The notes under the pieces are model-generated. The model had not been told where the DNA came from, ran no database searches, and worked only from the letters and a program-made list of their open reading frames with translations. Shown here one piece after another: positions 52,021-60,864 of a stretch of DNA of 64,000 bases; position 1 is the stretch's first letter; each line of letters opens with the position of its first letter. The DNA comes from Alphaproteobacteria bacterium (GTDB lineage Bacteria; Pseudomonadota; Alphaproteobacteria; UBA8366; Aestuariispiraceae), in NCBI GenBank assembly GCA_024743195.1, contig JANSXE010000005.1, positions 1 to 64,000 on the forward strand, written 5' to 3'. A program made the position numbers and the translations under genes.

Positions 52021-52596
52021 ATGAGAGAGACGGCGGACAGCATTGCGGAGGGGTTGGAGCGGCGCTTCGCCGCCGACGGCTTCGCCGCGCCCGGGGTCGA
52101 CGCGTTGCGCGCGGCCGCCGGCGTCAGCCTGCGCACGCTCTACCGCCACTTCCCCTCGCGCGAGGCGATGGTGCTCGGCGCGCTTGAACGGCGTCATCGG
52201 CGCTATCTTGAGACGCTCGTCGACCGGACGGCGGCGGGCGGGGGGACGGAGGCGGTCCGCGCGGCCTTCGCCCGGCTCTCGCGCTGGATGGCGGAGGAAG
52301 CGCCGACCGGATGCCTCTTCCGCAATGCGATGGCCGCGCATCCGGACAGCGACGCCGTCCGCGCGCAGGTGCGCCGCCATAAGGAAGAGAACCGCGCCGC
52401 CTTCGCGCGCCTCTTGGCGGCGGCCTTCCCCGCGCTGCCGACGGCGGCGCGCGACCCCGCGGCCGGCGCGCTGTTCCTGATCCAGGAAGGCTTCACCGCC
52501 GCCTATCCCACGCTGGGGCCGGCGCAGGCCGAGGCGGACGCCCGCGCCCTGTTGGACCCGCTGTTGAGGCGACTTGAAAAGGAGGCCGCTGCATGA
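52021..52596 (+). CDS. TetR/AcrR-family transcriptional regulator
   Basis: 191 residues. The HTH reads PGVDALRAAAGVSLRTLYRHFPSREAMVLGALERRHRRY, the standard TetR N-domain, followed by a helical ligand domain with TGCLFRNAMAAHPDSDAVRAQVRRHKEENR. The ATG is followed by the operon partner: its TGA overlaps the oxidoreductase ATG (ATGA). The palindrome directly upstream is the likely operator. The effector is probably the aldehyde or quinone-like substrate of the partner enzyme. Confidence 0.92.
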   Translation: MRETADSIAEGLERRFAADGFAAPGVDALRAAAGVSLRTLYRHFPSREAMVLGALERRHRRYLETLVDRTAAGGGTEAVRAAFARLSRWMAEEAPTGCLFRNAMAAHPDSDAVRAQVRRHKEENRAAFARLLAAAFPALPTAARDPAAGALFLIQEGFTAAYPTLGPAQAEADARALLDPLLRRLEKEAAA

Positions 52597-53672
52597 GCGC
52601 GATTCCCGAGACCATGGCCGGCGTCCTGCTGACCGGGCACGGCGGACTGGACAAGCTGGCCTGGCGGGAGGGTCTGCCGACGCCGCGCCCCGGGGCGGGC
52701 GAGGTGCTGATCCGGGTCGCGGCCGCGTCGGTCAACAACACCGACGTCAACACGCGCATCGGCTGGTACTCCAAGTCCGTGCGCGGCGACACGGCCGAGG
52801 GCGCGCGCGCGGGGCTCGACGATCTGGACAGCAGCGACAGCAGTTGGTCGGGCGCCGCGCTCGACTTCCCGCGCATCCAGGGGGCCGATTGCTGCGGGCG
52901 CATCGTCGCGGTCGGCGACGGCGTCGATCCCGGCCGCATCGGAGAGCGCGTGCTGGTCCGCGCGATGCAGGCGACGGGCGCGAGCGGCGATCCGATGGCG
53001 ATCTGGACCTTCGGCGCCGACTGCGACGGCGGCTTCGCGCAATACGCCAAGACCTTCGCCGCCGAGGCCCTGCCGGTCGAGAGCGACTGGAGCGATCTGG
53101 AGCTCGCGACGATCCCCTGCGCCTATTCGACGGCGGAGGGGATGATCCAACGCGGCGGTCTGGCCGCCGGGGAGCGGGTGCTGATCACCGGCGCCTCGGG
53201 CGGGGTCGGCTCCGCGGCGATCCAGCTCGCCGCCCGGCGCGGCGCCCGGATCACCGCGGTGACGACGCCGCACAAGGCGGAGGCGCTTCGGGCGCTCGGC
53301 GCTGAGACGACGATCGGCCGCGACGATCCGATCCCGGCGGACGCCTTCGACCTCGTCCTCGACCTAGTGGGCGGGCCGCGATGGCCCGCGCTCCTGGACG
53401 CGCTGCGCCGCGGCGGACGCTACGTGACCTCGGGCGCGATCGCGGGGCCGATCGTGGAGCTGGACCTGCGCACGCTCTATCTGCGCGACCTGACGCTCTT
53501 CGGCTCCACCTATCAGCCGGCGAACATCCTGCCCGACGTGATCTCCTATATCGAGGCGGGCGAGATCGAGCCGCTGGTCGCCGCGGTCTACGACCTGAAG
53601 GACCTGCGCGCCGCCCAGGAGGCGTTCCTCGAGAAGGCGGGCGTCGGAAAAATCGCGATCCGGGTCCCGTGA
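52593..53672 (+). CDS. Medium-chain dehydrogenase/reductase (quinone-oxidoreductase-like alcohol dehydrogenase)
   Basis: 359 residues. GroES-like N-domain (AGEVLIRVAAASVNNTDVNTRIGWY, GADCCGRIVAVGDGVD) and Rossmann NADP-binding motif VLITGASGGVGSAAIQLAARRGARI, then ALRALGAETTIGRDD. Metal-binding cysteines of classical zinc ADHs are not evident, so it is closer to the zinc-free quinone oxidoreductase branch. Translationally coupled to the TetR regulator, hence probably induced by its own substrate. Converges on the aldolase gene. Confidence 0.88.
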   Translation: MSAIPETMAGVLLTGHGGLDKLAWREGLPTPRPGAGEVLIRVAAASVNNTDVNTRIGWYSKSVRGDTAEGARAGLDDLDSSDSSWSGAALDFPRIQGADCCGRIVAVGDGVDPGRIGERVLVRAMQATGASGDPMAIWTFGADCDGGFAQYAKTFAAEALPVESDWSDLELATIPCAYSTAEGMIQRGGLAAGERVLITGASGGVGSAAIQLAARRGARITAVTTPHKAEALRALGAETTIGRDDPIPADAFDLVLDLVGGPRWPALLDALRRGGRYVTSGAIAGPIVELDLRTLYLRDLTLFGSTYQPANILPDVISYIEAGEIEPLVAAVYDLKDLRAAQEAFLEKAGVGKIAIRVP

Positions 53673-53681
53673 ACCGGGTGC

Positions 53682-54449
53682 TTACGCCTTCAGCCGCGCG
53701 ATCCCGTCGCTGAGCGCGCCGGTCAGCAGCCCCACGTCATAGCCGTAGGAGACCATCCGGAAGCCTTGCGCCATCCAGGCGCGCCCGATCTCGACGCTCG
53801 GCGCCATGCAGGCGGCGAATTTGCCGCGCCGGGCGCAAGCGGCGAGCATCCGCTCGATCCCGGCCGCGATCTTCGGATGATCCGTCTGACCCGGCACGCC
53901 GAGCGAGAGCGACAGGTCGAACTGCCCCAGATGCACGCCGTCGACGCCGTCGACCGCGACGATCTCCTCCACCGCCTCCAGGCCGGCCGCGGTCTCGACC
54001 ATCGCGAGCACCAGAGTGCGCGCCTCGGCCGCGCGCATCTTCTCCGCGATGTCGCCGGGCGCGTAGTCGTCATGCGCGCCGCCGAACATCGCGCCGCGCA
54101 CCCCGGCGGGCGGATAGCGGGTCCACGAGACGATCTCGGCCGCCTCCTCGGGCGACTCGACCATCGGCAGCATCACCCCCATCGCCCCCAGATCGAGGAG
54201 CCGCGAGACGAACTGGTACTGCTTGCCCGGGGGGCGGACGATGGGGACCAGCTCCAGGCCGCGGGCGTAGGAGAACTGACGCTTCATTTCCTCCATGGAG
54301 AGGCCGCTGTGCTCCATGTCGTAGAGCGCGAACTCCGCGCCCGCGGCGACGAGGGCGGCCGGCAGCCCCGGCGCCGTGAGCTCGAACACCATGGTCCCGA
54401 AGGCGGTCTCGCCCGCCAGCAGCTTCCGCTTCACCGGGTTGTCGCGCAT
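53682..54449 (-). CDS. HpcH/HpaI-family aldolase
   Basis: 255 residues from the ATG at 54449. A class II metal-dependent aldolase barrel of the 4-hydroxy-2-oxovalerate/2-keto-3-deoxy acid type. ALYDMEHSGLSMEEMK (catalytic His), PIVRPPG (Arg), AMVETAAGLEAVEEI and GVDGVHLGQFDLSLSLG supply the metal Glu and Asp. It cleaves a 2-oxo-4-hydroxy acid to pyruvate plus aldehyde. Lies 14 bp after the PhyH gene and belongs to the TRAP operon. Confidence 0.9.
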   Translation of the reverse strand: MRDNPVKRKLLAGETAFGTMVFELTAPGLPAALVAAGAEFALYDMEHSGLSMEEMKRQFSYARGLELVPIVRPPGKQYQFVSRLLDLGAMGVMLPMVESPEEAAEIVSWTRYPPAGVRGAMFGGAHDDYAPGDIAEKMRAAEARTLVLAMVETAAGLEAVEEIVAVDGVDGVHLGQFDLSLSLGVPGQTDHPKIAAGIERMLAACARRGKFAACMAPSVEIGRAWMAQGFRMVSYGYDVGLLTGALSDGIARLKA

Positions 54450-54463
54450 GGCCGGCTCCCTTC

Positions 54464-55285
54464 TTATTCCGCGGCGCCGGCGCCGGCGTCCGCGTCCGCG
54501 AAGCGGGTCAGACAATCCTCGCCCAGCGGCTCGATCGGCGAGAAGTCGCGCGCCGCCAGATAGTCCGGCCGCGCGAAGGTCTCGCCGCGATTGTCGACGG
54601 TGCAGACGTTGAGATAGAGGATCACCCGGCGCAGCGGCGTGATGTTGATGGTCGAGCCGTGCACCACGTTCATGTTCATGAACAGGACCGAGCCCGCCGG
54701 ACCAGTGATCGCCTCGAGGCCGTTCTCGTCGATCAGCCGCTCCAGGGTTTCGATCGGGATGTCGTAACGGTACTTGGCCGCGGCGTCGTGATCCTCGGCG
54801 GCGTCATTGACGCGCGCCTCCTGAACGATCCCGGCGTGCTGGGTGCGCGGGACGAGCATCAAGGGCGCGTTGCAGGCCGTCACCTCGTCCATCAGGATCG
54901 AGATCATCAGCCCCTTCGGCTCCGGCACCCCGTCGACCCGGTGATAGGTGCCGAAATCCTGGTGCCAGTCGACGACGGCGCCGCCCATCTGCTTCACGTT
55001 AACGCGGCTCTGATGGACGTAGATATGCTCGCCCAGCAGTTCCTCCGCGGCGGCGACGAGCTTCGGGTGCCGCGACAGCGCCCGGAACCGCTCGTCCAGC
55101 ATGTGCATGCCGTAGACGACGTGCGGCGCGCCGTTGCGCTCGCGCTTCACCTCGGGTCCGTCATGGCGCCCGATGTCGCTGAGCGCGCCTTCCAGCACCT
55201 CCAGTTCGGCGGCCGACAAGAGCTTCGGGGCCAGCACGTACCCCTTGTCCTCGTATTCGGCCTTCATCGCGTCGGTCAGAACCAT
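54464..55285 (-). CDS. Phytanoyl-CoA dioxygenase (PhyH) family protein
   Basis: 273 residues from the ATG at 55285. Iron ligands are H108 and D110 (WHQDFGTYHR) and H209 (NMNVVHGSTINITPLRR, with the arginine for 2-oxoglutarate). This is the Fe(II)/2-oxoglutarate dioxygenase facial triad. Relatives hydroxylate ectoine, phytanoyl-CoA or small acids. In this operon it probably hydroxylates the compound taken up by the TRAP transporter before aldol cleavage; the substrate is unknown. Confidence 0.88.
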   Translation of the reverse strand: MVLTDAMKAEYEDKGYVLAPKLLSAAELEVLEGALSDIGRHDGPEVKRERNGAPHVVYGMHMLDERFRALSRHPKLVAAAEELLGEHIYVHQSRVNVKQMGGAVVDWHQDFGTYHRVDGVPEPKGLMISILMDEVTACNAPLMLVPRTQHAGIVQEARVNDAAEDHDAAAKYRYDIPIETLERLIDENGLEAITGPAGSVLFMNMNVVHGSTINITPLRRVILYLNVCTVDNRGETFARPDYLAARDFSPIEPLGEDCLTRFADADAGAGAAE

Positions 55286-55322
55286 CGGTCCTCTCCCTCT
55301 CTCGAAATGGACGGCGCTCGGA

Positions 55323-56627
55323 TCAGCCTCCGAGCGGCCAGAGCGCCAGCGGCGGCCAGAACAGCAGCACCGCAAGCGCGACGGCCTGCAGCGCGATGAA
55401 GGGCAGCATGGCGGCGAAGATCTCCTGCAGGCTGACGTCGGGCGGCGCGACGCTCTTCAGGAAGAAGGCGGCGGGTCCGAAGGGCGGGCTCAGATAGGCG
55501 ATCTGCACGTTCAGGCAGAACAGCACCCCGAACCAAACCGGATCGAAGCCCAGTTCGTTCACGATCGGCACGAAGATCGGCATGGTCAGCAGGCAGATGC
55601 CGATCCAGTCCATCACCAGACCCAGGACGAAGATGATCAGCATCATCACCATGATGATCTGGATCGGCTCGAGCGGCAGGCCGGCCATCAGATCGCCGAC
55701 GAAGCGCGTGCCCCCGATCAGGCCGTAAACGCCGATCAGCGCGCTCGCCCCGAAGGTGAGCCACAGGATCGTGCCGCAGATGCGCATGGTCTGCTGCAGC
55801 ACGTCGCGCAACAGTTCGATCGTCAGCGCGCGGCGCGCGGCCGCGCAGACCGCCGCGCCGGCGACCCCGACGGCTGCCGCCTCGCTGACCGAGGCGACGC
55901 CGCCATAGATGCTGCCGAGCACCAGCGCCGCGACGCCGACGGGCAGGATCAGGCCGCGCATCGCGGCCGCCTTGTCGGCGAAGGTCTGGGTCGGATCCAC
56001 CGGCGCCGGCGGCCCCATCGCCGGGTTCAGCCAGCAGCGTATGAAGATGTAGCCCATATAGAGCGCGGCCAGCAGCAGCCCGGGCCCGATCGCCGCCAGG
56101 AACAGATCGCCGATCGAGACGCTGGCCGTCAGCCCGAAGATGATCAGCACCAGCGACGGCGGCAGCATGGTGCCCAGCGACCCGCCGGCGCAGATCGTCC
56201 CGATCGCGAGCTTGCGGTCATAGTCGAGGCGCAGCATCTGGGGCAGCGCCACCAGACCCAGCAGCATGATCTCGCCGCCGACGATGCCCGTCATGGCGGC
56301 CATCACCACGGCGGCGACCATGGTCTGCAGCGCCACGCCGCCCGGCAGCCGCCCGGCCAGCAGATGCATCGCGTTATAGAGGTCGCGCGCGACGCCCGCG
56401 CGCTCCAGGATCGCCGCCATCAGCACGAACATGGGCACGGAGATCAGCGCGTAGTTGTCGACCGTGGAGTAGATCCGGCTGGCGATCAGCGGCAAGGCGT
56501 TCGGGCCGATCGTCAGCAGCAGCGTGATCACCGCCACCGACCCGGTGACGAACACCAACGGCACGCCGAGCATCATCAAGAGCGCGATCGCGCCCCCCAT
56601 CAGGAGGGTGATGGTTCCGATGTCCAT
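55323..56627 (-). CDS. dctM: TRAP transporter large permease (DctM)
   Basis: 434 residues and about twelve hydrophobic segments. GALIALLMMLGVPLVFVTGSVAV at the start, SVPMFVLMAAILERAGVARDLYNAM, GGSLGTMLPPSLVLIIFGL and MDWIGICLLTMPIFVPIVNELGFDPVWFGVLFCLNVQIAYLSPPFG are the conserved DctM motifs. It is the ion-coupled transport subunit for an organic acid in the inner membrane. 7 bp downstream of dctQ. Confidence 0.94.
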   Translation of the reverse strand: MDIGTITLLMGGAIALLMMLGVPLVFVTGSVAVITLLLTIGPNALPLIASRIYSTVDNYALISVPMFVLMAAILERAGVARDLYNAMHLLAGRLPGGVALQTMVAAVVMAAMTGIVGGEIMLLGLVALPQMLRLDYDRKLAIGTICAGGSLGTMLPPSLVLIIFGLTASVSIGDLFLAAIGPGLLLAALYMGYIFIRCWLNPAMGPPAPVDPTQTFADKAAAMRGLILPVGVAALVLGSIYGGVASVSEAAAVGVAGAAVCAAARRALTIELLRDVLQQTMRICGTILWLTFGASALIGVYGLIGGTRFVGDLMAGLPLEPIQIIMVMMLIIFVLGLVMDWIGICLLTMPIFVPIVNELGFDPVWFGVLFCLNVQIAYLSPPFGPAAFFLKSVAPPDVSLQEIFAAMLPFIALQAVALAVLLFWPPLALWPLGG

Positions 56628-56634
56628 GCGCGCG

Positions 56635-57156
56635 CTACCGTCCCGGACCGGGGCGGCGCAGATGCACCAGGATCTGCACCACCATCAGCGCGGCCGTCGC
56701 CACCAACAGCGGCTTCAGGATCGCCGGCGTCGGGGAATCGAAGGCGGTGCGGGTGCTGTGCCAATTGATCAGCGCCTCCCATCCCGCCTTCCAGCCGCCC
56801 CAGACGATCGCGCTCAGGAAGATCAGCGCCAGGCAGACGGCCAGCGCGTCCACCAGGCGGCGAACGGCAGGCGGCAGGCGCTCGTGCAGCACCGTCACCC
56901 GGATATGCTCGCGCCGCTCGAGGGCGTAGAGGCCGCTGACGATGAAGCAGCTCGCGCTCAGCAGCACCGTCAGTTCGTGCGCCCAGATGGTCGGGGCGTC
57001 GAACCCGTAGCGCATGACGACCTCGTAGACGGAGATCACCACCGCGACGAGGAACAGCGGCGCCATCCAATCGCCCAGCCAGGCCGAGACGCGACTCATA
57101 GGATCGCGGCGCGGGGGAGGAGCGTCCCCCGCGCCGCCGAGCGGCGAACCGCTCAT
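56635..57156 (-). CDS. dctQ: TRAP transporter small permease (DctQ)
   Basis: 173 residues with four membrane helices. SAWLGDWMAPLFLVAVVISVYEVVMRYGFDAPTIWAHELTVLL is the DctQ signature (VxMRYxFxxPTxWxxE). Helps couple DctP to DctM in the inner membrane. It begins 1 bp after the dctP stop, so translational coupling is likely. Confidence 0.93.
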   Translation of the reverse strand: MSGSPLGGAGDAPPPRRDPMSRVSAWLGDWMAPLFLVAVVISVYEVVMRYGFDAPTIWAHELTVLLSASCFIVSGLYALERREHIRVTVLHERLPPAVRRLVDALAVCLALIFLSAIVWGGWKAGWEALINWHSTRTAFDSPTPAILKPLLVATAALMVVQILVHLRRPGPGR

Positions 57157-57157
57157 C

Positions 57158-58204
57158 TCAGAGCAGGCCGATCTGCTGCAGGAAGTCGACCTGGCTGTCG
57201 ACGATGCGGGTGGCCATCGGCGACTCCGCCGCCAATTCGCGCCAGACGTCGACCGCCGTCTCGCGGAACCGGCGGCGCTCCGCCTGCGGCCAGTCGATCA
57301 GGGTCAGGCCGCGCTCGCCCGCGGTCTGCGCCACGCGCTGATCCTCGACCATCAGGCGCTGGTACATGTCGCGCCCGAAGTCGCGGGTCGCGACGGTCAG
57401 TATCTCCTTCAGATCGTCCGGCAGGGCGTTCCACCGGTCGAGATTGACCACGATGTCGGTGGCCGGCATGGAGTGGAAGCCAGGATAGAGCGCATAGGGC
57501 GCCACCTTCTCGAACCCCAGATCGACATTCATGGAAAGCGTGCCCCAATCGGTCGCGTCGAGCACGCCCTGCTCCAGCGCGGTGTAGACCTCGCCGCCGG
57601 GCATGGGCACCGGGGCCCCGCCGAATTTCTCCAGGATCTTGCTGACGGCGCCGGTCGGCGCGCGCATCTTGACGCCCTGCAGATCGGCCGTCCCCCGGAT
57701 CGGCTTCTTGCTGGGGATCGATTCCATGCCGTGCCAGACGAGGCCGACATGGTAGGTGCCGTGCTCGGCGTAGAGTTCGCGGGCGAGCTCCTTGCCGCCG
57801 CCATATTCATACCAGGCCTGCATCTGGTCGGGCCGCTCATAGGCGCCGGCCAGGTCGCCCAGCATGACGAAGGCGACGTCCTTCTGCGCGACATAGCCGC
57901 CGCCGCCGTTCTGCCCGTCCAGGATTCCGTTCTGCACCGCGTCATAGAGCTCCATGGCGCCGACGACGGAGCCGCCGGCCAGCGGCTCGATCTCCATCCG
58001 GCCGCCGCTCATGGCGCCGACATTGGCGCAGAAATCCTGGAAAATCTTCATGTTGATCGAGCCCGCGGCCCACAGCGTCTGGAACCGCCAGGACGCCGTT
58101 TCGGCCGCGCGCACAGGCCGCGCCGCCATGCTGAGGGCCAGGGGCGCCGCGGCGCCCGCGGCCAGGAATCCGCGGCGCGTGGCGGTGGTCTTGTCACCGG
58201 ACAT
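57158..58204 (-). CDS. dctP: TRAP transporter periplasmic substrate-binding protein (DctP)
   Basis: 348 residues from the ATG at 58204. A twin-arginine signal (TRRGFLAAGAAAPLALSMAA) suggests Tat export. The mature part follows the DctP fold: WRFQTLWAAGSINMKIFQDFCANVGAMSGGRMEIEPLAGGSVVGAMELYDAVQNGILDG and ADLQGVKMRAPTGAVSKILEKFGGAPVPMPGGEVYTALEQGVLDATDWG. The first gene of dctPQM-phyH-aldolase. Ligand unknown; the 2-hydroxy/2-oxo acid clade is plausible from the neighbours. Confidence 0.93.
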   Translation of the reverse strand: MSGDKTTATRRGFLAAGAAAPLALSMAARPVRAAETASWRFQTLWAAGSINMKIFQDFCANVGAMSGGRMEIEPLAGGSVVGAMELYDAVQNGILDGQNGGGGYVAQKDVAFVMLGDLAGAYERPDQMQAWYEYGGGKELARELYAEHGTYHVGLVWHGMESIPSKKPIRGTADLQGVKMRAPTGAVSKILEKFGGAPVPMPGGEVYTALEQGVLDATDWGTLSMNVDLGFEKVAPYALYPGFHSMPATDIVVNLDRWNALPDDLKEILTVATRDFGRDMYQRLMVEDQRVAQTAGERGLTLIDWPQAERRRFRETAVDVWRELAAESPMATRIVDSQVDFLQQIGLL

Positions 58205-58312
58205 GGTCTCTCTCCTCCCAGGTCGTGCAGGGTTCGTCTTGTCGGTATTGGCGCGCCGGCGCGGCGTTGGCGCTCGACGGCGCGAAAGCTTAGGAGCCTT
58301 CGGCGCGCGCGC

Positions 58313-58334
58313 GCATCCCCCAAATGAGGGATGC
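58313..58334. promoter_or_regulatory. Inverted repeat GCATCCC-N8-GGGATGC between dctP and the LuxR-type gene
   Basis: Perfect 7 bp arms about 110 bp upstream of dctP in the divergent region. It may be the binding site of the LuxR-type regulator. The longest ATG start of that regulator (58324) falls inside it, which argues the real start is further in. Confidence 0.4.
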
Positions 58335-59568
58335 CCCAAAGGGGAGGCCGGGGCGCATTCGTTGCGCGTCGCGCGGGAATGGCGCACTGTTGCGTGCTGC
58401 GCGTCGCAGCGGCTGCTCAGGGAGAGGAGCCATCGAACAGCCATCGACCATCCCGCTCGATCGCCTGATCGAACGCATCTACGACGCAGGCGTCGTGGAG
58501 GAGGCCTGGGCGGACGTGATGCCGGCGGTGGTGCGCCATTGCGGCGCGCGCAGCGCGGTCGTGCTGATCAACGACGACGCCACGGGCCGTCTGACCTTCG
58601 CCGACGAAGTCGGGCTCGCCGCCGACTATCGCCGCGCCTATCTGGCGGACCTGCGGCGGGACGACCTGCGACTGGACGATCTGGTGCGCCATCCGGTCGG
58701 GACCGTGCGCACCGACACCATGATCCCGCGCTACGCCGCCTATCGCAAAAGCCGCGCCTATCGGGAACTCTACCGCAAGCTCGGCACCGAGCACGCCTTG
58801 GGCGCCTTCCTGTACCGCGACAGCGGGCGGACGGTGGGGCTGCGCGTCTTCCGGTCCAGCCGCGACGGCCCCTTCGGCGCCGACGACGTCGAGCGCTATC
58901 AGGCCCTCCTGCCGCATCTGGCGCGGGCTTTCCGGCTGCGTGCGCTCAATCGGGCGCACCACCGCGCAGCGGCGCGTCCGCAGCAAGCGCTCGATCTGCT
59001 GGCCTGGCCGGTCTTCCTGATCGAGCCGCACAGCCCGGCGCGCGCCTTGAACCGGGCGGCGCAGGCGCTCGCGGACGCGCGCGGCGCGGCCCTGTCGTCC
59101 GCGCTGTCCCAGGCGGCCGCGCGCGCCGTCGCCACCTGGCGCGAAGACGGCCAAACGGCCTTCGTCCGTCTGGCGCCGGACCCGGCGGCGGATGGAGTCG
59201 GCGGGGTGTTGAGTCTGGAATTGATCGCGCCCGCGGCGGACGATCCGGACGCCGCGCCGACCGCCGTCGCCGTGCTGGCGCGGCCGGCCGACGCGGACGC
59301 GCGATCGGCCGACGCGCTCGCCGCCCTATTCCATTTGACGCCGGCCGAACGATCGCTCGCCGCGGCGCTTTCCGCGGGCTGTCGGCTGTCGACGGCGGCC
59401 GAGCAGTTGTCGATCACCTACGAGACCGCGCGCAGCCATCTGCGCAGCATCTTCGCCAAGACCGGCGTCGACCGTCAGACCGATCTCGTGCGGCTCGCCC
59501 TGGCGCAACCGACCATCGGCGGCCGGCGCGCCGTGGCGCCGCGGCGCCTGCCGGACCCGTCGGGCTAG
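58324..59568 (+). CDS. LuxR-type helix-turn-helix transcriptional regulator
   Basis: Up to 414 residues. The C-terminal HTH is LTPAERSLAAALSAGCRLSTAAEQLSITYETARSHLRSIFAKTGV, the LuxR/FixJ type, after an effector domain without a receiver aspartate. Homologous sequence seems to begin near LDRLIERIYDAGVVEEAW (residue 45), so the ATG at 58324 is doubtful. A strong ribosome site GGAGAGGAG (58421-58429) is followed by an in-frame ATC at 58432 and no ATG. The true start is unresolved; positions 58432 and 58496 (GTG) are alternatives. Divergent from dctPQM, which it probably controls. Confidence 0.8.
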   Translation: MRDAPKGRPGRIRCASRGNGALLRAARRSGCSGRGAIEQPSTIPLDRLIERIYDAGVVEEAWADVMPAVVRHCGARSAVVLINDDATGRLTFADEVGLAADYRRAYLADLRRDDLRLDDLVRHPVGTVRTDTMIPRYAAYRKSRAYRELYRKLGTEHALGAFLYRDSGRTVGLRVFRSSRDGPFGADDVERYQALLPHLARAFRLRALNRAHHRAAARPQQALDLLAWPVFLIEPHSPARALNRAAQALADARGAALSSALSQAAARAVATWREDGQTAFVRLAPDPAADGVGGVLSLELIAPAADDPDAAPTAVAVLARPADADARSADALAALFHLTPAERSLAAALSAGCRLSTAAEQLSITYETARSHLRSIFAKTGVDRQTDLVRLALAQPTIGGRRAVAPRRLPDPSG

Positions 59569-59646
59569 GCGAAATCCGACCTGGCCTCTCGACGCGGCGG
59601 CCTCTGGCTCTGGCGGGCCGCGCCGGCCCGTGCTAGCGGCTGCAGG

Positions 59647-60864
59647 ATGAGCCAGAACGCCGCCTCCGCCGCCTTCCGTCCCCGCGCCGAACTGCCGGCC
59701 GTGATCGCCACGGTGTGCGGCTTCGCCTTCTCCGCCGGGCTGCTCTATCCGACCATCGCGCTGATGCTGGAGCGCCGCGGCGTGTCGGAGGACATGATCG
59801 GCCTCAACACCGCGATGGTCGGGCTCGGCGTCATCGTCAGCGCCTTCTTCCTGCCCAGGCTGACGGAGCGCTTCGGCGGATGGGCCATGCTGTTCGTCGG
59901 CGCCGTCGGCGCGATCCTGGTGCTGGGGGCGATGAGCCTCGGCTACGACTATTGGCGCTGGCTGGCGCTGCGTTTCCTCTTGGGCGTCTTCATCAACGGG
60001 CTCTACGTGATCGGCGAGGCCTGGGTCAACGCCATCGCCGGAGACGAGAAGCGCGGCCGCACCATCGCGCTCTACACCACCGTGATGGGCGCCGCCTTCG
60101 CCGCCGGCCCGGCCCTGGCCCCCGTCGTGGGGACCGAGGACATGACCGCCTTCTATCTGGTAATGGCGGTCGTCGCGGCGTCGGTCGCGCCGATGCTCGG
60201 CTTCCGCCGGATCGACCCGCTGCGCGGGCAAACCGGCCTGGGCAAGCCGAGCGAGGCGCGCTTCGGGCCGATCTGGCGCGGCGGCGCGGTGATGCTGGGC
60301 GCGGTCTTCGCCTTCGGCCTGCTGGACGGGACCACGCTGGGTCTGACGCCGATCTGGGCCCTGGGGCTGGGCCTGGAAGGCGACGCGGCCGCGCTGCCGC
60401 TGATCGCGCTGGTGGTCGGCGCGGTCGGCTTCCAGTATCCGGTCGGCTGGCTGGCCGATCGCTTCGGGCCGCGTCAGGTGCTGCCGGCCTGCGCGGCCGT
60501 GTGCGCCGGCGGCGGCTTGCTGCTGCCGCTGCTGCCGGTCGCCGGAATCCTCTTCTACGCGACCCTGGCGGTCTGGGGCGGCGCCAGTTTCGCGCTCTTC
60601 ACCGTCAGCCTGATGCTGATCGGCCGCCGCTTCCAGGGCCCGGCGCTCTCGGCCGCGAGCGCGCTTCTGACCATGATGTGGGGGCTCGGCGCCGTGATCG
60701 GCCCCTGGGGCGTCGGCGTCGCGATGCGCGCCGCCGGGCCGCACGCCATGCCGCTGACGCTCGCCCTGGTCTGCCTCGTCCTGTTCGCCGCGACCCTCGC
60801 CTTCCGCGGCCTGTTGCCGACCAAGGCGGAGGCGCGCGCGACGGCCCGGTCGAGCGATCAGTAG
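59647..60864 (+). CDS. MFS transporter (YcaD-like)
   Basis: 405 residues with twelve hydrophobic segments in two halves. GFAFSAGLLYPTIALMLERRGVSEDMIGLN, RFLLGVFINGLYVIGEAWVNAI and PVGWLADRFGPRQVLPACA carry the MFS loop motifs. It resembles the YcaD group of drug or metabolite exporters; substrate unknown. Convergent with the dehydrogenase at 60858, overlapping it by 7 bp at the 3' ends. Confidence 0.9.
   Translation: MSQNAASAAFRPRAELPAVIATVCGFAFSAGLLYPTIALMLERRGVSEDMIGLNTAMVGLGVIVSAFFLPRLTERFGGWAMLFVGAVGAILVLGAMSLGYDYWRWLALRFLLGVFINGLYVIGEAWVNAIAGDEKRGRTIALYTTVMGAAFAAGPALAPVVGTEDMTAFYLVMAVVAASVAPMLGFRRIDPLRGQTGLGKPSEARFGPIWRGGAVMLGAVFAFGLLDGTTLGLTPIWALGLGLEGDAAALPLIALVVGAVGFQYPVGWLADRFGPRQVLPACAAVCAGGGLLLPLLPVAGILFYATLAVWGGASFALFTVSLMLIGRRFQGPALSAASALLTMMWGLGAVIGPWGVGVAMRAAGPHAMPLTLALVCLVLFAATLAFRGLLPTKAEARATARSSDQ

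Noticed and set aside
55134-56768. A 544-codon plus-strand ORF rich in Asp, Gln, His and Arg
   Set aside because: Antisense shadow of the dctM membrane gene; hydrophobic codons read backwards give this composition.
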